DNA of 47,715 bases, taken from NCBI GenBank assembly GCA_002726335.1, contig PBSR01000229.1, positions 1 through 47,715 of the forward strand, in the 5' to 3' direction. This DNA is from Gemmatimonadaceae bacterium (GTDB taxonomy: Bacteria; Latescibacterota; UBA2968; UBA8231). A model generated the notes under the pieces. It worked only from the letters and a program-made list of their open reading frames with translations, ran no database searches and was not told where the DNA came from. The position numbers and the translations under genes are program-made. Below, piece by piece: positions 43,563-47,715 of the stretch (the stretch's first letter is position 1; every line of letters begins with the position of its first letter).

Positions 43563-45395
43563 ATGTCTGGATGCACCGTCTACCAGAGAATGCTGTTGCT
43601 GCCATTGTTCATGCTGGCCCTGGCTGTGCCGTCGACGGCTGAGGACCTGTCGTCCATCGAATGGGTGACCAACATGGACGATCCACCTATCGGTGATCCG
43701 GCGGCGAGGAAGGGTGGCACCTTCTACACCAGTATGCGCGCCTATCCGCTGACGCTACGCGTGGTCGGCCCCAACGCCAACGATGCCTTCGCCTCCTGGA
43801 AGCGGGCCAACACGATGGGTTTCTCCCTGGTCACGCGTCATCCAACGACGGACAACTATATCCCGGTGATGGCGACGCACTGGTCGATCCAGAGCGATGG
43901 CCGAACGATCTACTACCGACTGGATGAAGATGCTCGCTGGAGCGACGGCAAGCCGCTGACGGCAGCCGACTACGTGCATACATGGCACATGATGCAGAGC
44001 GAGAACATCGTCGACCCATTCTTCAACCAATATGCCAAGGACTACTACGAGGAGGTCGTCGCCGTCGAGCCGTACGTGCTGAAGGTGGCGGGCAAGTTCG
44101 AGAGCTGGCGCCCCCTGGACATGTTCGATATCTGGGCCACGCCGCAGCACGCAGTGACCCTGGAGGAGGGCTTCCCGGAGCGCTACAATACCGCCGTACT
44201 GCCCGTGCAGGGACCCTACGTGCTCACCGAGCAGGAGGCGGGCCAGTTCGTCGTCTTCGAGCGGCTCGAAGACTGGTGGGGGAAAGACAAGCAATACTTC
44301 CAGGGCATGTACAACGTCGACCGGATCCACATCCGGGTCATCGACGACAACGACCGGGCCTTCGACTTCTTCAAGAAGGGTGAGCTCAGCTACTACACGG
44401 TGAACACGGCCAAGAAGTGGGCCGAAGAGATGGAGTTCGACGCGGTGAAGAAAGGCTGGGCGCACCGCAAACGTCTGTTCGTCGACTACCCGCAGGGAGT
44501 GTACGGTTTCGCCATGAACCTGGAGAAGCCCATTTTCCAGAACAAGGACTTCCGCAAGGCGATTCAGTACCTGTTCAACTTCGACGAGATCAACGAGAAG
44601 CTGATGTACAACGCCTACTACAAACAGGTCTCCGCCTTTACCGGCACCGAGTATGAAAACCGTGACCTGGTGCCCTACAGCTTCGATCCCCGCAAGGCTC
44701 GCGAGCATCTGCGCGCAGCCGGGTACGAGAAGCGTGGCGAGGACGGCATCCTGGTGAACGCCGAGGGCGGGCGAGCAGCCTTCACTCTGTCCTATGGCAG
44801 CAAGGGTCTCGAGCGCCACATGACGGTGGTGAAGCAGACCTTCCAGCGCTTCGGCGTCGAGATGGACCTGCGGCTGCTGGAACCGGGGACCGCTTTCCGC
44901 AACGGCCTCGAACGGGAGTACGAGATGACGATCATGTCCCGGACATCCGGTCTGTTCCCCGGGCCCCACCAGTACTACGCGTCGGTGTACAAGGAGACGA
45001 AGAACAACAACAACGTCTGGGCTTTTGGTACCGCGTACACCGACTCCCTCATCGACGTCTACCGATTTGATACGGACAAGAGCCAGCGTCTGGCGGCGAT
45101 GCACGAGTTGGACGCCATCATCCAGGACGAAGCCTTCTACGCGCCCTTCTGGCAGGCCCCCTTCATGCGGTTTCTCTACTGGGACGGGCTCGTATTCCCC
45201 GATTCCTTCTTCCCGAAGCGTACACAGGGTATGACGGATTGGCAGGTGTTCTGGATCGACGAGGATCGCGAAGCGCGGTTGCAGGAGGCCATGGCCGCCG
45301 ATCGGTCCCTCGGCGAGGACACCGTCGTCGATGTCGATCCGTACAAGGTGAAGGATCGCATCGAAGCCGCCCTGCGCGCCGCTGCGGCACGTTAG
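43563..45395 (+). CDS. Peptide ABC transporter substrate-binding protein (YejA/SBP_bac_5-like)
   Basis: A 610-residue periplasmic binding protein. The signal peptide (about 1-26, LLLPLFMLALAVPSTAED) leads to an SBP family 5 fold with RKGGTFYTSMRAYP, LDEDARWSDGKPLTAADYV and FSLVTRHPTTDNYIPVMATHW. Length of 600+ and N-terminal sequence resemble YejA-type binding proteins. The start ATG 43563 follows AAAGGA. It has no lipobox, so it is soluble in the periplasm. Confidence 0.93.
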   Translation: MSGCTVYQRMLLLPLFMLALAVPSTAEDLSSIEWVTNMDDPPIGDPAARKGGTFYTSMRAYPLTLRVVGPNANDAFASWKRANTMGFSLVTRHPTTDNYIPVMATHWSIQSDGRTIYYRLDEDARWSDGKPLTAADYVHTWHMMQSENIVDPFFNQYAKDYYEEVVAVEPYVLKVAGKFESWRPLDMFDIWATPQHAVTLEEGFPERYNTAVLPVQGPYVLTEQEAGQFVVFERLEDWWGKDKQYFQGMYNVDRIHIRVIDDNDRAFDFFKKGELSYYTVNTAKKWAEEMEFDAVKKGWAHRKRLFVDYPQGVYGFAMNLEKPIFQNKDFRKAIQYLFNFDEINEKLMYNAYYKQVSAFTGTEYENRDLVPYSFDPRKAREHLRAAGYEKRGEDGILVNAEGGRAAFTLSYGSKGLERHMTVVKQTFQRFGVEMDLRLLEPGTAFRNGLEREYEMTIMSRTSGLFPGPHQYYASVYKETKNNNNVWAFGTAYTDSLIDVYRFDTDKSQRLAAMHELDAIIQDEAFYAPFWQAPFMRFLYWDGLVFPDSFFPKRTQGMTDWQVFWIDEDREARLQEAMAADRSLGEDTVVDVDPYKVKDRIEAALRAAAAR

Positions 45396-45418
45396 GGCAC
45401 TCGACCCGTACGAAGCCC

Positions 45419-46405
45419 ATGGCCCTGCTCGAAGTCGAGGATCTGCGCACCGCCTTTCACACCGAGGATGGCGTCGTCCGTGCCGTGGACGGCGTGTCCT
45501 TTGCCGTGGAGGCGGGCAAGATCCTCGGCATCGTCGGCGAGTCGGGCTGTGGCAAGAGTGTGAGCGCCATGTCCGTCATGCGTCTGATCCCCGATCCACC
45601 GGGACGCATCGACGGTGGCCGCGTTCTGTGGAAGGGGCGTGATCTGCTCGCCTGTGATCCCGATGAGATGCCGGAGATCCGTGGTCGCGAGATCGCCATG
45701 ATCTTTCAGGACCCCATGACGTCGCTCAATCCCGTGTTCACGATCCGAAAGCAGCTGAGCGAGGTCCTGGAGAAACGTTTCGGCCTGCGCGGCGAGGACG
45801 CCGAAGAGCGCATGGTGGAGGTCCTCGGCCATGTGGGGATCGCCGACGCGAGTCAACGCCTGGGCCAATATCCGCACGAGTTGAGCGGCGGCATGAAACA
45901 GCGGATCATGATCGCCATGTCGTTGATGTGCAAACCCGATCTGCTCATCGCCGACGAACCGACAACGGCCCTGGACGTGACGGTGCAGGCACAGATCCTG
46001 CAGTTGATGAAACAGCTGCAACGGGAGTCGGGTACCGCCATCATTCTCATCACCCACGACATGGGGGTCGTCGCCGAAACCTGCGACGACGTGGTCGTGA
46101 TGTACGCAGGCAAAGTCGTGGAGAGCAGCTCCGTCTTCGAGCTGTTCGCCAGACCCCGCCATCCGTACACCAGGGGTCTGCTCGACAGTATCCTGCAGCC
46201 GGGGCGGTCGAAAGCCACGCCGGTGCCGACGATCGAGGGTGTCGTTCCCTCTCTGATCGATCCGCCCGCAGGCTGTCGTTTCGCTGATCGCTGCGGCCGG
46301 GTCGAGGATCGATGCCGGCAACAGGACCCCGTCCTCGCAGAGCTCGAAGAGGGGCATCGAGTGGCCTGTCACATGCCACTCGAGGCGAAGCCGGTGGTGA
46401 GTTGA
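45419..46405 (+). CDS. Peptide ABC transporter ATP-binding protein (OppD-like)
   Basis: A 328-residue ATPase. It has Walker A GESGCGKS, the Q-loop in [12 protein letters not shown], signature LSGGMKQR, Walker [13 protein letters not shown], an H-loop in THD, and the C-terminal oligopeptide domain with the cysteine cluster CRFADRC...RCRQQDP. The start ATG 45419 ([13 protein letters not shown]) is chosen over the long upstream frame, which overlaps the binding-protein gene. The Opp/Dpp D-type C-terminus may bind an Fe-S cluster, as in other members. It lies 23 nt after the binding protein. Confidence 0.94.
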   Translation: MALLEVEDLRTAFHTEDGVVRAVDGVSFAVEAGKILGIVGESGCGKSVSAMSVMRLIPDPPGRIDGGRVLWKGRDLLACDPDEMPEIRGREIAMIFQDPMTSLNPVFTIRKQLSEVLEKRFGLRGEDAEERMVEVLGHVGIADASQRLGQYPHELSGGMKQRIMIAMSLMCKPDLLIADEPTTALDVTVQAQILQLMKQLQRESGTAIILITHDMGVVAETCDDVVVMYAGKVVESSSVFELFARPRHPYTRGLLDSILQPGRSKATPVPTIEGVVPSLIDPPAGCRFADRCGRVEDRCRQQDPVLAELEEGHRVACHMPLEAKPVVS

Positions 46406-47391
46406 CGGATTCACCCCTCCTGGAAGTGCGCAACCTGCGCAAGCACTACCCGGTGCGGGGGGGGATCTTCGGCCGCCAGCGAGATACGGTGAAGGCCGTC
46501 GAGGGCGTCTCGTTTCAACTGCAGGCAGGGGAAACCCTGGGTCTGGTGGGTGAGTCGGGCTGTGGCAAATCGACTCTCGGGCGGACCGTCATGCGACTCG
46601 AGGAGCCGACTACGGGTGACGTCTTCTTTGAAGGTCGCGACCTGGCACACTCCTCGGCGGCTGAGCTGTTCGGTCTGCGCCGGGACGTACAGATGATCTT
46701 CCAGGATCCCTATTCATCGCTCAACCCGCGGATCACGATCGGAGAGGCGGTGCGCGAACCCCTCGATATCCACCGACTGGGGACCCACGCCGAGCGCCGT
46801 ACCCGCGTTGACGAGCTGCTCGAGGCGGTGGGCCTGAGTCCAACCGTGCAGAACCGCTACCCCCACGAGTTCTCCGGTGGCCAGCGTCAACGCGTGGGTG
46901 TGGCCCGTTGTCTGGCGCTGCGTCCGAAGATCGTCATCGCCGACGAACCGGTATCGGCTCTCGATGTCTCGGTGCAGGGGCAGGTGCTCAACCTGCTGGT
47001 CGAACTGCAGCGTGACCTGGGGCTTACGTACCTGTTCATCTCGCACGATCTGTCGGTAGTGGAGTACCTCAGTGAGCGCGTGGCGGTGATGTACCTGGGG
47101 CGTATCGTCGAGATCGGCAACCGCTCTTCGATCTATCAGTCACCCACCCATCCCTATACGCGAGCGCTGCTGGAATCGGTGCCCATAGCCGACCCGAAAC
47201 GTCGTCGTGATCGCGAGCCGGTGTCAGGCGAGACGCCGAGCGCCGTCAACCCACCATCGGGATGTGCTTTCCATCCGCGTTGCCCCCTGGCCGTCGCTGC
47301 CTGCCGTCAGTCGATTCCGGTTCTGGAGCCCATCGGCACCGACGGTGACGACGGCCACCTGGCAGCCTGCAGCCGCCGGGGTGAGTCCTGA
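46402..47391 (+). CDS. Peptide ABC transporter ATP-binding protein (OppF-like)
   Basis: A 329-residue ATPase that pairs with OppD. It has Walker [10 protein letters not shown]-loop [13 protein letters not shown], signature [17 protein letters not shown], Walker [15 protein letters not shown], and the C-terminal [14 protein letters not shown] cysteine cluster. The start TTG 46402 overlaps the OppD stop (TTGA), giving the expected N-terminus [17 protein letters not shown]. It ends the importer; its stop overlaps the next plus-strand start (TGATG). Separate D and F ATPases differ from the fused YejF. Confidence 0.94.
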   Translation: MTDSPLLEVRNLRKHYPVRGGIFGRQRDTVKAVEGVSFQLQAGETLGLVGESGCGKSTLGRTVMRLEEPTTGDVFFEGRDLAHSSAAELFGLRRDVQMIFQDPYSSLNPRITIGEAVREPLDIHRLGTHAERRTRVDELLEAVGLSPTVQNRYPHEFSGGQRQRVGVARCLALRPKIVIADEPVSALDVSVQGQVLNLLVELQRDLGLTYLFISHDLSVVEYLSERVAVMYLGRIVEIGNRSSIYQSPTHPYTRALLESVPIADPKRRRDREPVSGETPSAVNPPSGCAFHPRCPLAVAACRQSIPVLEPIGTDGDDGHLAACSRRGES

Positions 47392-47715
47392 TGCGAGCAA
47401 CTCCCGGCAAAGCACTGACACTGGTGGCCCTGCTGTGGCCCGTGGCGCTCGTGGCGGGTGTCGCCGGCAGTCTCGAGGGTGTCATCACCGATGCTTTCGA
47501 AAATGAACAGATCCCCATCTTCGTCGCCGACCAACAGATCACCCAGGCCGTCGGCATCAAAGTCGCCAACCACCTGACGCTCACCCATGCTGTTGGGCCC
47601 ATCAGTGGGGTTGGCGTCGACGGCCACCTGGGCGAAGGTGTTGTCGGTACCCGTGTGCTCGTAGACCCTGAACAAGGGGCCGCGGCTCGATCGCAGGTAC
47701 ATTTCCCGGCGGCCA
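47307..47715 (-). CDS. FG-GAP/VCBS-repeat protein, 5' end outside the window
   Basis: The frame runs from the window edge to a stop at 47307. It contains the FG-GAP-type calcium-binding repeat VGDFDADGLGDLLVGDEDGD followed by LFIFESIG, diagnostic of beta-propeller surface proteins. A further sign is the preceding LFRVYEHTGTDNTFAQV pattern. The 3' half (after about 47480) loses the pattern and turns into non-typical sequence that is antisense to the end of the OppF-like gene, so the true 3' end, a frameshift or an assembly join is possible near 47450-47490. The repeat part is real; its gene boundaries are not. Confidence 0.5.
   Translation of the reverse strand, partial: GRREMYLRSSRGPLFRVYEHTGTDNTFAQVAVDANPTDGPNSMGERQVVGDFDADGLGDLLVGDEDGDLFIFESIGDDTLETAGDTRHERHGPQQGHQCQCFAGSCSHQDSPRRLQAARWPSSPSVPMGSRTGID
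47391..47715 (+). CDS. Possible secreted-protein start, partial (conflicts with FG-GAP ORF)
   Basis: ATG 47391 overlaps the OppF-like stop (TGATG), and the first residues form a good signal peptide: [20 protein letters not shown], then LVAGVAG. The frame stays open to the window end, but from about residue 30 it runs antisense to the FG-GAP repeat and looks like its shadow. Either the first 80 or so bases are a real gene start joined to unrelated sequence, or the ORF is chance. Confidence 0.3.
   Translation, partial: MRATPGKALTLVALLWPVALVAGVAGSLEGVITDAFENEQIPIFVADQQITQAVGIKVANHLTLTHAVGPISGVGVDGHLGEGVVGTRVLVDPEQGAAARSQVHFPAA

Overview
The window is a high-GC, gene-dense bacterial chromosome segment with short intergenic gaps. 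Many start and stop codons overlap (ATGA, GTGA, TTGA, TGATG), and GTG and TTG starts are common. The gene content is that of a Gram-negative-type cell with an outer membrane: lipoproteins, an outer-membrane barrel, periplasmic HtrA and a Rieske/cytochrome b chain. A bacterial group II geranylgeranylglyceryl-phosphate synthase, an FG-GAP protein, two-component propeller sensors and GH78/BNR-type carbohydrate genes suggest an uncultured lineage of or near the FCB group (Latescibacterota-like). That placement is inference. No 16S gene is present to confirm it.

Layout. 1-600: tRNA-Ser(GGA, 5' cut by the window edge), tRNA-Ala(CGC) and a large SRP RNA with an Alu domain. 613-14117: a housekeeping block of dnaX, recR, pgsA, pgpA, recA, recX, alaS, a GGGP synthase, a CpsB-like PHP phosphoesterase, HPr, PTS enzyme I, a sugar-1-phosphate nucleotidyltransferase and metK. 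14284-17941: a large unknown lipoprotein paired with an outer-membrane barrel protein, closed by a strong terminator. 18086-18735: a lone DUF5610-like gene between terminators. 18943-23112: clpB and an HtrA protease. 23228-26016: a degenerate GH78-like protein coupled to a carboxylesterase. 26058-28192 (minus): hemH followed by a BNR/sialidase-like gene. 28280-29002: an orphan P-loop kinase. 29252-31691: Rieske, cytochrome b and a pentaheme cytochrome c. 31731-33102: an MBL-fold hydrolase and a TrmH-family methyltransferase.

33103-38833 is the most unusual part. A sequence with exact sigma-54 promoter geometry is followed by a 30-codon ORF with a strong Shine-Dalgarno and then a strong intrinsic terminator. 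Directly after come a 1135-residue sensor histidine kinase (N-terminal NIPSNAP-like segment, 14 propeller repeats, Y_Y_Y, HisKA/HATPase), a single-domain response regulator and a sigma-54-activating response regulator. This could be a self-regulated circuit with a leader peptide or attenuator. Next to it, 38885-39047 is a 163-bp element with long terminal inverted repeats and a candidate 4-bp target duplication (MITE-like).

39053-47715: a small lipoprotein and an ArsR-type regulator with a large N-terminal domain (both minus), then a divergent five-gene Yej/Opp-type peptide importer (two permeases, binding protein, two separate ATPases). The right edge holds a conflict between a plus-strand ORF with a signal peptide and a minus-strand FG-GAP repeat ORF.
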